From assembly GCF_013409005.1 (NCBI RefSeq), contig NZ_JACBZO010000001.1, positions 2,232,001 through 2,296,000 on the forward strand: a DNA stretch of 64,000 nt. Reading direction: 5' to 3'. Position numbers and translations under genes: made by a program. A model generated the notes under the pieces. The model was given only the letters and a program-made list of their open reading frames with translations, searched no databases and was not told the DNA's origin. Shown in pieces: positions 7,919 through 17,544 of the stretch. Numbering within the stretch: the stretch's first letter is position 1; each line of letters begins with the position of its first letter. Origin of the DNA: Demequina lutea. GTDB lineage: Bacteria; Actinomycetota; Actinomycetes; Actinomycetales; Demequinaceae.

Positions 7919-8826
7919 GCGCGCGTGTACCTCCCAAGGGTTGCGAGCGACGCCACCACAGCAAGCCCCACGGCACCTACCAGGAGCCACGGAGCCACGG
8001 TGAGAACGTCCGCCCCGCCGATGTAGTTCACGAAGGTGACCGACTGCTTAAGCCAGTCCTCGACCAAGTACCGCACGGAAAACCACAGACCCGCGCCAGC
8101 CATCACCGCGCCAAGGGTTGCCGCTACGGCCCCCTCGAGCATGAATGGCAACTGGATGAGGCCGCGCGAGGCTCCCACCATGCGCATGATCGTCGTCTCG
8201 CGCCGTCGGCTCAAGGCGCTCAGTCGGATGGTGGTGGTGATGAGTAGCACCGCCGCGAGAAGCATGACGGCGGCGAGGCCCGCGGCCACCAGGGTCGCAG
8301 CGTTGAGCAGGCTAAAGAGCCCCTTGAAGATTTCGCGCTGGTCCTTGACGTTCTGGACCCCGGGAACGCCCTTGACCGCGTCGGCGACCACCTCGAACTT
8401 GGTGGGGTCCTTGAGCTTGACGCGAAAACTGGCCTGCATCTGATCCGCGGTGAGCGAGGCAAATCGGTTGTCCGTGTCGCTAGCACGAAGGCTCGCGAAG
8501 GCCTGCTCACGCGACTCGTACGTGACGCTCTGAACGTAGGGAGCCGCCGCGCCGTCCAGGAGCACCGCCTTGATAGCGGCCTCTTGAGCCTTGGTCGCGA
8601 GGCCGGAGGCACATTGGATGTCGGGCGAGTTGTCGGGGCACAAGAAGACAGAGACCTCGACCTTGTCGTACCAATCGCCCTTGAGCTTGTCGACCTGCAT
8701 CTGGGTCAGGGCCGCGGCACCAACGAACGTCAGTGAAACAAACGTGACCAGCACCACCGAGAGTGCCATGGTGCCGTTGCGGCGGAGCCCACTGAAGACC
8801 TCTCCGAAAATGAACCGGAGCCTCAT
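7915..8826 (-). CDS. ftsX: Cell division protein FtsX
   Basis: 303 residues, four transmembrane helices (about 20-42, 175-200, 225-250, 272-292) with a large extracellular loop between the first two, the FtsX/MacB fold. The signature [25 protein letters not shown] is recognisable in two parts. It couples FtsE ATP hydrolysis in the cytoplasm to the periseptal hydrolase encoded next. Both gene borders are ATGA overlaps, so ftsE, ftsX and the M23 gene form one translationally coupled unit. Confidence 0.95.
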   Translation of the reverse strand: MRLRFIFGEVFSGLRRNGTMALSVVLVTFVSLTFVGAAALTQMQVDKLKGDWYDKVEVSVFLCPDNSPDIQCASGLATKAQEAAIKAVLLDGAAAPYVQSVTYESREQAFASLRASDTDNRFASLTADQMQASFRVKLKDPTKFEVVADAVKGVPGVQNVKDQREIFKGLFSLLNAATLVAAGLAAVMLLAAVLLITTTIRLSALSRRRETTIMRMVGASRGLIQLPFMLEGAVAATLGAVMAGAGLWFSVRYLVEDWLKQSVTFVNYIGGADVLTVAPWLLVGAVGLAVVASLATLGRYTRA

Positions 8827-9515
8827 GACTGCTCCACCTCGTAGACGCCCCGGTCTTGGTCGCGGATCAACTGCCCGCCCTTGAGCTCGATCACGCGCTT
8901 GCGCATCTGGTCGACGATCTCGTCATCGTGGGTAGCCATGAGCACTGTCGTTCCCGTGCGATTGATGCGGTCGAGAAGGCGCACGATGCCGATGGACGTG
9001 CCCGGGTCAAGATTTCCCGTGGGCTCGTCGCACAACAGAATGGGCGGGTGGTTGACAACCGCGCGGGCGATGGCCACGCGTTGCTGCTCACCGCCGGAAA
9101 GCTCGTGAGGGAAGCGCTTCTCCTTGCCCGCAAGGCCGACGAGTTCGAGAGTCTCGGGAACCATCGACTGGATGTAGTGCCTCTTCTTGCCGATGACCTG
9201 GAGCGCGAACGCGACGTTGTCATACACGGTCTTGTTCGGCAGCAAACGGAAGTCCTGGAAGACCGCGCCAATCTCGCGGCGCAAGAGCGGCACGCGCCAA
9301 CTGGAGAGCTTGCCCAGGTTCCTGCCCGCCACGTGTACCTCCCCGGAAGTGGGTCGCTCCTCGCGCAAAATCAACTTGAGGCAGGTCGACTTTCCGGAGC
9401 CAGAGGAGCCGACAAGGAACACAAAATCCCCGCGTTCTATCTCCACCGAGATGTCGTCCAGCGCGGGACGGGCACCCCTGGCGTAGAGCTTGGAGACATG
9501 GTCAAGTCGAATCAC
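8823..9515 (-). CDS. ftsE: Cell division ATP-binding protein FtsE
   Basis: 230 residues from GTG 9515 (AGGA six bases upstream), the usual FtsE length; longer readings upstream have no ribosome site. ABC ATPase motifs are complete: Walker [11 protein letters not shown]-loop [10 protein letters not shown], signature LSGGEQQR, Walker [13 protein letters not shown] and the H-loop MATHD. It powers the FtsEX complex at the division site. prfB lies 110 bp upstream on the same strand and may share a transcript, a common actinobacterial arrangement. Confidence 0.96.
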   Translation of the reverse strand: MIRLDHVSKLYARGARPALDDISVEIERGDFVFLVGSSGSGKSTCLKLILREERPTSGEVHVAGRNLGKLSSWRVPLLRREIGAVFQDFRLLPNKTVYDNVAFALQVIGKKRHYIQSMVPETLELVGLAGKEKRFPHELSGGEQQRVAIARAVVNHPPILLCDEPTGNLDPGTSIGIVRLLDRINRTGTTVLMATHDDEIVDQMRKRVIELKGGQLIRDQDRGVYEVEQS

Positions 9516-9624
9516 GGCGGTCCTAGGCACGGGGGGTCTGACCCACGCCTCTCGCATCGTAAGTACGGTCACGGGCGTTCGGCGGGAGCACGCGCCGCTT
9601 CTGGCGTGTCGCGCCCGGCTGAGG

Positions 9625-10731
9625 CTATTCGTTCTCCAGGGCTCGCCGCCAGCGAATACCGGCGTCGATGAAGTCGTCGATGTCGCCGTCGAAGACCTTG
9701 TCCGTCTGGCTCGTCTCGTGCTCCGTGCGCAGGTCTTTGACCATTTGGTACGGGTGCAACACGTAGGAGCGCATCTGGTCGCCCCAACTGGCCTTGATAT
9801 CCCCTGCGAGTTCCTTCTTCTGCGCGGCCTCTTCGGCCTTCTTGAGCAGCAGCAGTCGCGACTGGAGCACCCTCATTGCCGCAGCGCGGTTCTGAATCTG
9901 GCTCTTCTCATCCTGCATCGACACCACGATGCCCGAGGGAAGGTGGGTGATGCGCACGGCGGAGTCGGTCGTGTTGACGGACTGACCACCTGGCCCGGAT
10001 GAGCGGAACACGTCGATCTTGATGTCCGTTTCGGGAACGTCGATGTGGTCCGTCTGGCCGATGAGCGGGATGACCTCGACGGCCGCGAAACTGGTCTGGC
10101 GCCTGCCCTGGTTGTCGAACGGGCTGATGCGCACTAGGCGGTGTGTTCCCGCCTCAACGGAAAGGTGCCCGAACGCGTACGGTGCGCTCACCTCGAACGT
10201 GGCGGACTTGATGCCCGCCTCTTCGGCATACGACGTGTCGAGAACCTTGGCGGCGTAGCCGTGACGCTCGGCCCACCGCAGGTACATGCGCATGAGCATC
10301 GCGGTGAAGTCGGCGGCATCCACGCCGCCGGCGCCCGACCGGACGGTGACGACGGCGTCGCGCTCGTCCCACTCCCCCGTCATCAGGGTCCGCACCTCCA
10401 TGGACGCCAGATCCTTCTTGAGGACAGCGAGATCGGCCTCGGCCTCTGCGAGGGTGTCGGCGTCGTGTCCCTCGACACCCATCTCGATCAAGACGCCCAG
10501 ATCGTCAATGCGGCTCGCGAAGGCCTGAATACGATCCACGTCTGCCTTGGCGATGCTGAGCGCGCTCGTGACCGCTTGGGCGTTGTCCTGGTCGTCCCAC
10601 AGGCCGGGGGCCGATGCCTCGACCTCGAGTTCGGCGATCTTCCTCTCAAGACCCGCTGGGTCGAGGACCGCCTCGATCTGGCCGAACGTGCTGCTGAGCG
10701 CCTGGAGTTCGGCGGGAAAGTCAATGGCCAT
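9625..10731 (-). CDS. prfB: Peptide chain release factor 2
   Basis: 368 residues from ATG 10731. The SPF anticodon-like tripeptide is present ([15 protein letters not shown]), as is the GGQ loop ([17 protein letters not shown]) that triggers peptide release at UGA and UAA. The reading frame is continuous: no in-frame UGA or programmed frameshift site of the kind found in Escherichia coli prfB. It sits upstream of ftsE on the same strand. Confidence 0.96.
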   Translation of the reverse strand: MAIDFPAELQALSSTFGQIEAVLDPAGLERKIAELEVEASAPGLWDDQDNAQAVTSALSIAKADVDRIQAFASRIDDLGVLIEMGVEGHDADTLAEAEADLAVLKKDLASMEVRTLMTGEWDERDAVVTVRSGAGGVDAADFTAMLMRMYLRWAERHGYAAKVLDTSYAEEAGIKSATFEVSAPYAFGHLSVEAGTHRLVRISPFDNQGRRQTSFAAVEVIPLIGQTDHIDVPETDIKIDVFRSSGPGGQSVNTTDSAVRITHLPSGIVVSMQDEKSQIQNRAAAMRVLQSRLLLLKKAEEAAQKKELAGDIKASWGDQMRSYVLHPYQMVKDLRTEHETSQTDKVFDGDIDDFIDAGIRWRRALENE

Positions 10732-10840
10732 GGTGATCAAGTCTACCGGGATGCGGTGGCGGCTCCCTGCGCGCGGGGCTTGGCGACTGCGCAAGGGGCC
10801 TGGCGACGCCACGCCCCAAAAAGTGCCCAGACATGAGGAA

Positions 10841-10870
10841 AGGGCCCGGCTCCCCATTGCGCCGGGCCCT
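10841..10870 (-). terminator. Hairpin terminator between adhE and prfB
   Basis: A perfect 10-bp stem AGGGCCCGGC / GCCGGGCCCT with a 10-nt loop. On the minus strand it is followed by TTTCCTC. It lies downstream of adhE and upstream of prfB, so it likely isolates the two minus-strand transcripts. Confidence 0.65.
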
Positions 10871-10925
10871 CGAGGCGTCGGGTGTCCCCTCCCAACGTCT
10901 CCCCACCTGAAAGCATGCCGTGAAT

Positions 10926-10969
10926 AGACGGCGCCAGGTAGGGACCTCGGTCCTTACCTGGCGCCGTCT
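10926..10969. terminator. Long hairpin just after adhE
   Basis: A 15-bp perfect stem (AGACGGCGCCAGGTA with its complement), extendable by about five pairs through the loop, begins 16 nt past the adhE stop. It lacks a clean T-run on the minus strand but is the first strong structure after adhE. With 10841-10870 it forms a double block. The whole 253-bp prfB-adhE gap holds only these two hairpins and the prfB leader. Confidence 0.65.
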
Positions 10970-10984
10970 AGAGCGAATCTTTTG

Positions 10985-13714
10985 TTACTTCGTGCCCTTC
11001 TTGGCGGCCTTGGCGGGTGCCGGGGCATCCCCGACGGCCGCGTCGGCCTTGCGGGCCTTCACGTCGTCCCAAGAGATGCCGTAGTACGCGGCCTCCATCA
11101 TGATCTTCATGTCTTCGATCATGGGCATGCGCGGGTTGGCGGGTGCGCACTGGTCCTCGTAGGCCTGCATGGCGAGCGTGTCGAGGCTCGCAATGAATTC
11201 GACCTCATCGACGCCCGCCGCCTGGAACGAGGGCTCGATGCCCAGCTTGGCCCGCAGTTCCTCACAGGCGACGGCGTAGGCCTCCACCGCGATCTCCGGC
11301 GTCTCGTGAGCGAGGCCAAGCATCTTCGCGATGTCCTGGAAGCGCTCGGGCGCGACGTACGACTCCTGCTTGGGCCACGAGGTCGGCTTGGTGGGAATCT
11401 TGCCGTTGTAGCGGATGACGTGCGGCAGGTAGATCGCGTTGGTGCGACCGTGTGCCACGTGGTACATCGAGCCGGTGACGTGGCTCATGGCGTGCACGAG
11501 GCCGAGGAACGCGTTACCGAACGCCATGCCGGCGATCGTCGCGGCGTTGTGCATCTTCTCGCGGGCCTTGACGGCGGTGCCACCCACGACGACCGACTCT
11601 TCGATGTTCTCGAACACCAAGCGGATGGCCTGGAGCGCAAGACCGTCGGTGAAGTCGTTCGCATACACAGAGACGTAGGCCTCGGTGGCGTGCGTCAGGG
11701 CGTCCATGCCGGAGTCGGCCGCGACCCGCGCGGGCAGGTTTGCGGTGAGCACCGGGTCAATGATCGCGACGGTGGGCGTGAGCGCGTAGTCGGCGAGCGG
11801 GTACTTGCGGCCCGTCTCGGTGTCCGTGATGACCGCGAACGGCGTCACCTCGGCGCCCGTGCCCGACGTGGTCGGGATGCAGACCAGCTTGGCAAGTTCG
11901 CCCAGCTTGGGGAACTGGAACGCGCGCTTGCGGACGTCGAAGAACTTCTCCTTGAGGTCCGAGAACACGATGTCGGGGTGCTCGTACATGAGCCACATGA
12001 CCTTCGCGGCGTCCATCGGCGATCCACCACCGACGGCGATGATCGTGTCGGGCTTGAACGCCCGCATGATCTCCGCACCGGCCGTGACCGTCTTGATGGA
12101 GGGCTCGGGCTCGACGTTGTCGATGATCTGCAGCGAGACGAGGTTCGACCGGCGGCGCAGCACGTCGATGATCTTGTCGACGACGCCGATGCGGGTCATC
12201 GTCGCGTCGGTGACGATCGTGACGCGCTCGACGGCGTTCATGTCCTTCAAGTACTGGATCGCGTTGGGCTCGAAGTAGGTCTTGGAGGGAACCTTGAACC
12301 ACTGCATGTTGTTGTTCCTCCGGCCGATGCGCTTCACGTTGATGAGGTTCAAAGCGGTGACGTTGTTCGACACCGAGTTCTTGCCATACGAACCGCAGCC
12401 GAGCGTGAGCGAGGGCAGGAACGCGTTGTAGATGTCGCCGATGCCGCCGTGGCTCGAGGGAGAGTTCACGATGATGCGGATGGCCTTGCAGCGCTTGCCG
12501 AACTCCTTGATGAGGTCCTCATCGGTCGCGTGGATCGCGGCTGAGTGACCCAGTCCTGAGAACTCCACCATCTGCTCGGCATAGGTGAGGCCCTGCTCGG
12601 TGTCGTTGGCCTTGAGGACGGCCAGGACCGGGCACAGCTTCTCGCGCGTCAGGGGCTCGTTCGGGCCGACTTCGCTGACCTCGGCCAGGATGATCGAGGT
12701 CTCTTCGGGAACAGTGAAGCCCGCCTGCTCGGCGATCCACTGGGGGCTCTTGCCCACCACGTTCGGGTTGAGCTTGGCTCCTGCGCAGTTGGTGCCGCCC
12801 GAGGTGGCACCGAAGATGAACTCCTCGAGCTTGGCCTTCTCGTCCTTGGTGACCTTGTAGGCGTGCAGGCGGTCGAACAGCCCCATCGCCTCGGCGTAGA
12901 TCTCCTTGTCGAGGATGACGGCCTGCTCCGAGGCGCACACCATGCCGTTGTCGAAGGCCTTCGAGATCACGAGGTCGTTGATCGCGCGCTTGAGGTTGGC
13001 CGACTTATGCACGTACGCCGGCACGTTTCCGGCGCCGACGCCGAGGGCGGGCTTTCCGCAGCTGTATGCGGCCTTCACCATGGCGTTGCCACCGGTGGCG
13101 AGGATGAGCGAGACGTCGGGGTGGTTCATGAGCGCGCCGGTGGCCTCAAGCGAGGGAATCTCGACCCACTGGACACAGTGCTCGGGAGCACCCGCGGCGA
13201 CGGCCGCGTCACGGACGATCTTGGCGGCGGCGATCGAGCACTCGCGAGCGCTCGGGTGGAAGCCGAAGATGATCGGGTTGCGCGTCTTGATGGCGATGAG
13301 CGACTTGAAGATCGCGGTCGACGTGGGGTTGGTCACCGGGGTGATACCGGCGATGACGCCCACGGGCTCGGCGATCTCGGTGATTCCCGTGATCGGGTCC
13401 TCGCTGATGATGCCCACGGTCTTCATGGGTGCCATCGAGTGGGTCACATGCTCGCACGCGAACAGGTTCTTCACGGCCTTGTCTTCAAACACTCCGCGGC
13501 CGGTTTCGTTGACGGCCTGCAGGGCGAGAACTCCGTGCTGGTTCAAAGCGGCGACGGACGCCTTCTTGACGTAGTAGTTCACGTCTTCTTGGGTCCTCGA
13601 CGCGTACTCGGCGAGGGCCTTGATGGCATTCGCGACGAGCACGTCGATTCCTGCGGCGACCGACGTGGCGTCGGTGGGGGCAAGAGCGCCGGATTGGGGG
13701 GCGGTGGTGGTCAT
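10985..13714 (-). CDS. adhE: Bifunctional acetaldehyde-CoA / alcohol dehydrogenase
   Basis: 909 residues. N-terminal half is a CoA-acylating aldehyde dehydrogenase with catalytic Cys260 in NGMVCASEQ; C-terminal half is an iron-dependent alcohol dehydrogenase with GGGSPMDAAK nucleotide motif and the metal-binding ALTHATEAYVS and GLVHAMSH segments. The enzyme reduces acetyl-CoA to ethanol with two NADH and forms spirosome filaments in other bacteria, so the organism probably ferments. AAGGAGG lies nine bases before the ATG. The last ~20 residues (APAPAKAAKKGTK end) are an Ala/Lys tail beyond the usual end of the family. Confidence 0.97.
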   Translation of the reverse strand: MTTTAPQSGALAPTDATSVAAGIDVLVANAIKALAEYASRTQEDVNYYVKKASVAALNQHGVLALQAVNETGRGVFEDKAVKNLFACEHVTHSMAPMKTVGIISEDPITGITEIAEPVGVIAGITPVTNPTSTAIFKSLIAIKTRNPIIFGFHPSARECSIAAAKIVRDAAVAAGAPEHCVQWVEIPSLEATGALMNHPDVSLILATGGNAMVKAAYSCGKPALGVGAGNVPAYVHKSANLKRAINDLVISKAFDNGMVCASEQAVILDKEIYAEAMGLFDRLHAYKVTKDEKAKLEEFIFGATSGGTNCAGAKLNPNVVGKSPQWIAEQAGFTVPEETSIILAEVSEVGPNEPLTREKLCPVLAVLKANDTEQGLTYAEQMVEFSGLGHSAAIHATDEDLIKEFGKRCKAIRIIVNSPSSHGGIGDIYNAFLPSLTLGCGSYGKNSVSNNVTALNLINVKRIGRRNNNMQWFKVPSKTYFEPNAIQYLKDMNAVERVTIVTDATMTRIGVVDKIIDVLRRRSNLVSLQIIDNVEPEPSIKTVTAGAEIMRAFKPDTIIAVGGGSPMDAAKVMWLMYEHPDIVFSDLKEKFFDVRKRAFQFPKLGELAKLVCIPTTSGTGAEVTPFAVITDTETGRKYPLADYALTPTVAIIDPVLTANLPARVAADSGMDALTHATEAYVSVYANDFTDGLALQAIRLVFENIEESVVVGGTAVKAREKMHNAATIAGMAFGNAFLGLVHAMSHVTGSMYHVAHGRTNAIYLPHVIRYNGKIPTKPTSWPKQESYVAPERFQDIAKMLGLAHETPEIAVEAYAVACEELRAKLGIEPSFQAAGVDEVEFIASLDTLAMQAYEDQCAPANPRMPMIEDMKIMMEAAYYGISWDDVKARKADAAVGDAPAPAKAAKKGTK

Positions 13715-13917
13715 GGGGATCGTCCTCCTTGTGATTGCCCTATCGGGCCTTCCAAGAACGACGCTATGACCGAACTCGGGACAAACTGTCGAACCTAGGT
13801 CCCGGGTCTTTGGTCACCCTTTGTGCGTTTTCCAGGCTCAACGTAGGCCATTTTGCCCAGTCGAAGGTCCTGGTTGCTAGGACCTTAGTCAGGTCTCGGG
13901 TCCTGGTGTCGAAAACG

Positions 13918-13956
13918 CGAGAGAGCCCGGACCCTGGCAGGGTCCGGGCTCTCTCG
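13918..13956 (-). terminator. Strong terminator between the rhodanese gene and adhE
   Basis: An 18-bp nearly perfect stem (CGAGAGAGCCCGGACCCT and its complement) with a 3-nt loop; on the minus strand it is followed by GCGTTTTCG. It closes the rhodanese transcript before adhE. The 313-bp gap 13715-14028 also contains an 8-bp inverted repeat AAGGTCCT / AGGACCTT at 13864-13886 and two similar GGTC-rich blocks at about 13797 and 13891, possibly adhE control sites; I see no clear Rex box. Confidence 0.85.
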
Positions 13957-14028
13957 TTGCGACGAGGCGCCGTCGCGGTCGTGGCGGTGGCCGCAGCCGT
14001 CGCCATTTTCGGGATGGGGTGACGGCGA

Positions 14029-14433
14029 CTACTGCGCGAGGGTGCCCTTCCAGGCGCCGATGCCACCATCGAGGCCCACGGTGTGCGTCACGCCTGCTTT
14101 CGTCATGTACTCCATGGCGGCGCGGGAACGATTTCCCGAGCGGCAATACACGGCGTAGTCGGCCGCCGGGTCGAGCTTGGCGATCTTGTCGGGGAAGGTC
14201 GCGTCTTCGACGTCGATGTTGACGGCGCCGGGGATGTGCCCCTGCGCAAACTCCGCGGGCGTGCGCACGTCGAGCACGGTGGCTCCAGGGACTTTGACGG
14301 CCTCGGCAAAGGACGATGCCGAGACGTGCGAGCCGTCAAACGCCGGCGGGCCGGAGGGCCCCGAGGAGCATGCCGAGAGGGCCAATGCTGCGATTGCTGC
14401 GATCAGAACGGTACGAAGAGTGCGTGTCATCAT
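14029..14433 (-). CDS. Rhodanese-domain lipoprotein
   Basis: 134 residues from ATG 14433. Lipoprotein signal peptide ends in LSAC, so the protein is anchored outside the membrane. A single rhodanese domain follows with the active loop CRSGNRSR, which fits the CRxGxR consensus and carries the persulfide Cys. Start choice rests on TATGAT at 14446-14441 placed 7 nt before the ATG, giving a leaderless mRNA. The promoter overlaps a palindrome typical of CsoR/CstR-type thiol repressors, so it is probably induced by sulfur species or copper. The repressor gene is not in the window. Confidence 0.88.
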   Translation of the reverse strand: MMTRTLRTVLIAAIAALALSACSSGPSGPPAFDGSHVSASSFAEAVKVPGATVLDVRTPAEFAQGHIPGAVNIDVEDATFPDKIAKLDPAADYAVYCRSGNRSRAAMEYMTKAGVTHTVGLDGGIGAWKGTLAQ

Positions 14434-14445
14434 GCCCCGAATCAT

Positions 14446-14461
14446 ATACCCCGGGGGGTAT
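14446..14461. promoter_or_regulatory. CsoR/CstR-like operator over the rhodanese promoter
   Basis: ATACCCCGGGGGGTAT, a near-perfect G-tract palindrome of the kind bound by CsoR-family repressors, ends at the -10 box of the rhodanese gene. Bound repressor would block the promoter. The remaining gap to 14579 has no other obvious feature. Confidence 0.65.
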
Positions 14462-14579
14462 TATTGCCTGGCGCCTTGCCATGCGGCGCGGACCAACTCC
14501 CGATCCACCAAACTATCGACCGAACCGCACGCCCGCTCGGCGTGGGCGGTCGAGGCGCGCACCGGGGAGGCTCGAGCGT

Positions 14580-15944
14580 CTACGCGGTCGTCGCATCGGC
14601 GACGGTGAGTGCGCGGTCGACCACCGTGAGGGCGTCGTCAATGATGGCGAGACCCCTACGCAGCTCTTCCTCGGTAATCACCAGGGGCGGGCACACGTGG
14701 GTGCGGTTGAAGTGGGCAAACGGCCACAGTCCCGCCGCCTTGCACGCGGCCACGAACGCGGCCATCGGCGCGGCGTCGGCCCCGGAAGCGTTGAACGGCA
14801 CCAGTGGCTCCCTCGTCGCCTTGTCCTTGACCAGTTCGATGGCCCAGAACAGGCCGACGCCGCGCACGTCACCCACACACGGGTGCTTCTCGAGCCAGCC
14901 CTTGAGGATGGGTTCGACCACGCGCTCGCCCATGTCCTTCACGTGGGCCAGAATGCCGTCACGCTCGAAGACGCCGAACGTCGCCACGCCCACCGCACAC
15001 GCGAGCGGGTGGCCCGAGTACGTGAGGCCGCCGGGGAACATCTTGTCGTCGAAATACTCCGCGATGGCTCGCGAAATGATCACCCCTCCGAGCGGGACGT
15101 AACCGGAGTTGATGCCCTTGGCAAACGTCACCAGGTCGGGAACCACGTCGTGCGCCTGGTAGGCGAACATCTCGCCGGTGCGGCCGAAGCCGACCATGAC
15201 CTCGTCGGCGATGTAGACGATGCCGTACTTGTCGCACAGGGCCCTCACGCCCTTGAGGTATCCGGGCGGGGGGACCAGGACGCCGTTGGTACCCACGATC
15301 GTCTCGATCAGGATGGCTCCGATCGTCGCGGCGCCCTCGAGCACGATCGTCTGCTCGAGGTACTCGAGCGCGCGCTCGGTTTCCTGCTCCGGGCCGTCCG
15401 AGTAGAACGGCGAGCGGTATGGGTACGGGCCGTGGAAGTGGACCACGGACGGGTCGGAGGGCTCGTTGGCCCAGCGACGCGGATCACCGGTGAGCGAGAT
15501 CGCGGTCGAGGTGCTGCCGTGATAGCTGCGATACATCGCCATGACCTTGCGTTTGCCCGTAAAGAGCCTCGCCATGCGGACCGCGTTCTCATTGGCATCG
15601 GCGCCGCCGTTGGTGAAGAACACCTTGGCGAAGGACTCCCCCGCCGCGTCGGTCACCAGGGCCGCGAGCTCGCCGCGCACGTCATTTGCGAGCGCGGGCT
15701 GGATGGTCGCGAGGCGGTCCGCCTGGGCATGGATAGCGGCGATGAGCGCGGGGTGCTGGTGGCCAAGGTTGAGGTTGACCAGCTGGGCACCAAAGTCGAG
15801 GTACCTCTTGCCGTCGTAGTCCCAGAACTCGCTCCCAAGGCCTCCCGCGACGGGCATCGGGTTGATGGCGCCCTGGACGCTCCACGAGTGGAAGACGTGT
15901 GAACGGTCGTTTGCCCTGACGAGGGCCTCTTCTTCGGTGGTCAT
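14580..15944 (-). CDS. Class III (omega-amino acid) aminotransferase
   Basis: 454 residues, PLP fold type I. Recognisable blocks: DFGAQLVNLNLGHQHP, FFTNGGADANENAVRMAR, MYRSYHGSTS, DEVMVGFGRTG and FAKGINSGYVPLGG with the Schiff-base Lys. Such enzymes move the amino group of omega-amino acids such as beta-alanine or GABA to pyruvate or 2-oxoglutarate. It lies 26 bp downstream of mmsA on the same strand and both diverge from a PucR regulator, which points to beta-alanine/pyrimidine or related amine catabolism. The exact substrate is inferred. Confidence 0.85.
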   Translation of the reverse strand: MTTEEEALVRANDRSHVFHSWSVQGAINPMPVAGGLGSEFWDYDGKRYLDFGAQLVNLNLGHQHPALIAAIHAQADRLATIQPALANDVRGELAALVTDAAGESFAKVFFTNGGADANENAVRMARLFTGKRKVMAMYRSYHGSTSTAISLTGDPRRWANEPSDPSVVHFHGPYPYRSPFYSDGPEQETERALEYLEQTIVLEGAATIGAILIETIVGTNGVLVPPPGYLKGVRALCDKYGIVYIADEVMVGFGRTGEMFAYQAHDVVPDLVTFAKGINSGYVPLGGVIISRAIAEYFDDKMFPGGLTYSGHPLACAVGVATFGVFERDGILAHVKDMGERVVEPILKGWLEKHPCVGDVRGVGLFWAIELVKDKATREPLVPFNASGADAAPMAAFVAACKAAGLWPFAHFNRTHVCPPLVITEEELRRGLAIIDDALTVVDRALTVADATTA

Positions 15945-15970
15945 CCTGGTGCCTGTCTCGTTGGTCGGTA

Positions 15971-17458
15971 TCAGTGATTACTAGGGAACCCAAGGTCGAT
16001 CTGCGACTCGCTCGGGTGGGGCCAGCGCGTCGTGACCACCTTGCTGCGAGTGTAGAAGTGCACGGACTCGGGACCGTAGATGTGCGAGTCGCCAAAGAGC
16101 GAGTTGCGCCAGCCGCCGAACGAGTACGCACCGACGGGCACGGGCAGGGGCACGTTGACGCCCACCATTCCCACCTCGGCGTCCACCTCGAAGCGCCTTG
16201 CGGTGCCGCCGTCGCGAGTGAATATCGCGGTGCCGTTGGCGAAGGAGTTGGCGTTGATGAGCGCGACCGCCTCGTCGTACGTCCCGACGCGCACCACCGA
16301 GAGGACGGGGCCAAAGATCTCGTCCTCATAGACCCGCATGCCCGGCTTGACGTTGTCGACCAGGCTCACGCCAATGAAGAATCCGTCGCCCTCGAACTCC
16401 TGGGCAGTACCGTCGACCACGACCGTAGCGCCCTCGGCCGCTGCGCCCGTCACGTACGACGCGACCCTGTCGCGGTGCTCGCGCGTGATGAGCGGGCCCA
16501 TCTCCGATGCCGGGTCGGTTCCGTCGCCGATGACAAGCTTGGCCATGCGCTCGGCCACCTTGGCGACCAGGGCGTCGGCCGTCGTGTCGCCCACCGCCAC
16601 GAGCACGGAGATCGCCATGCAGCGCTCCCCCGCGGCGCCGTACGCGGCCGAGACCGCGGCGTCGGCCGCTCCGTCCAGGTCGGCATCGGGCATCACGACC
16701 ATGTGATTCTTCGCGCCTCCGAGCGCCTGGACGCGCTTGCCTGCGGCGGTGCCGCGCTGGTAGATCGACCGCGCCACGGGCGTCGAACCCACGAAGCTGA
16801 TGGCCGCGACATCGGGAGACTCGAGAAGCGCGTCGACGGCCACCTTGTCGCCGTGGAGCACGTTGAGCACGCCAGCTGGGAGGCCCGCGTCCTCGAAGAG
16901 CCTGACGAGGAAGTCTGCGGCGCCTGGGTCCTTCTCGCTCGGCTTGAGCACCACGGTGTTGCCGCATGCGATGGCCGATGCGGTCATCCACAGCGGCACC
17001 ATGACGGGGAAGTTGAACGGCGTGATGCACGCGACCACTCCGACCGGCTGCTTGACCGAGTGCACGTCGACCCCGCGCGAGACCTGCTGGGAAAACTCGC
17101 CCTTGAGAAGGTGCACCAGCCCGGCGGCGAACTCGATGTTCTCGATGCCGCGGCTGATCTCGCCCTTGGCGTCGGCAAGGACCTTGCCGTGTTCGCGCGT
17201 GACGATCGCGGCGAGCTCGTCCTGGCGCTCGACCAGGAGCTGGCGCATGCGGAAGAACACGTCGGCGCGCTTGATGAGGCCCGTCTCGGCCCACGCCGGA
17301 AGTGCGGCCTTGGCCGCGGCGATCACGGCGTTCGCGTCGGCGGCCGATGCGTAGGCGACCTCGCCCACGACGGCGCCCGTCGCCGGGTTGAAGATGGTGC
17401 CGGTTCGCTCGGTCGAACCGAACTCCTGACCCGCGACGTGATGGCGAAGAACGCCCAT
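15971..17458 (-). CDS. mmsA: CoA-acylating methylmalonate-semialdehyde dehydrogenase
   Basis: 495 residues from ATG 17458 with AAGGGA eight bases upstream, matching the family length. ITPFNFPVMVPLWM, SEKDPGA, FVGSTPVARSIY, QALGGAKNH and the catalytic Cys in AGERCMAIS are diagnostic of MmsA/IolA. It turns malonate or methylmalonate semialdehyde into acetyl- or propionyl-CoA with NAD and CoA. With the neighbouring aminotransferase it makes a two-step route from beta-alanine-type amines to acetyl-CoA. Confidence 0.93.
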   Translation of the reverse strand: MGVLRHHVAGQEFGSTERTGTIFNPATGAVVGEVAYASAADANAVIAAAKAALPAWAETGLIKRADVFFRMRQLLVERQDELAAIVTREHGKVLADAKGEISRGIENIEFAAGLVHLLKGEFSQQVSRGVDVHSVKQPVGVVACITPFNFPVMVPLWMTASAIACGNTVVLKPSEKDPGAADFLVRLFEDAGLPAGVLNVLHGDKVAVDALLESPDVAAISFVGSTPVARSIYQRGTAAGKRVQALGGAKNHMVVMPDADLDGAADAAVSAAYGAAGERCMAISVLVAVGDTTADALVAKVAERMAKLVIGDGTDPASEMGPLITREHRDRVASYVTGAAAEGATVVVDGTAQEFEGDGFFIGVSLVDNVKPGMRVYEDEIFGPVLSVVRVGTYDEAVALINANSFANGTAIFTRDGGTARRFEVDAEVGMVGVNVPLPVPVGAYSFGGWRNSLFGDSHIYGPESVHFYTRSKVVTTRWPHPSESQIDLGFPSNH

Positions 17459-17544
17459 GGCTTTCCCTTCATGAAGTACGCCGGACACATTGCCCGATAG
17501 CCTCGGTCCGCTGATGTGCCCAGACTCGCACATAGAATCGAGCC

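Noticed and set aside
9625-10731. Possible programmed frameshift in prfB
   Set aside because: The frame is continuous and no in-frame UGA with a slippery CTT site is present near the start.
10982-13798. Long plus-strand open frames opposite adhE
   Set aside because: Composition is Asp/Val/Arg-rich antisense sequence; adhE is certain on the minus strand.
13715-14028. Rex redox-repressor box upstream of adhE
   Set aside because: No TTGTGA-N6-TCACAA-like site was found; only unrelated GGTCC-type inverted repeats.
14316-17500. Long plus-strand open frames opposite the aminotransferase and mmsA
   Set aside because: Antisense shadows of well-recognised enzymes; no start signals.
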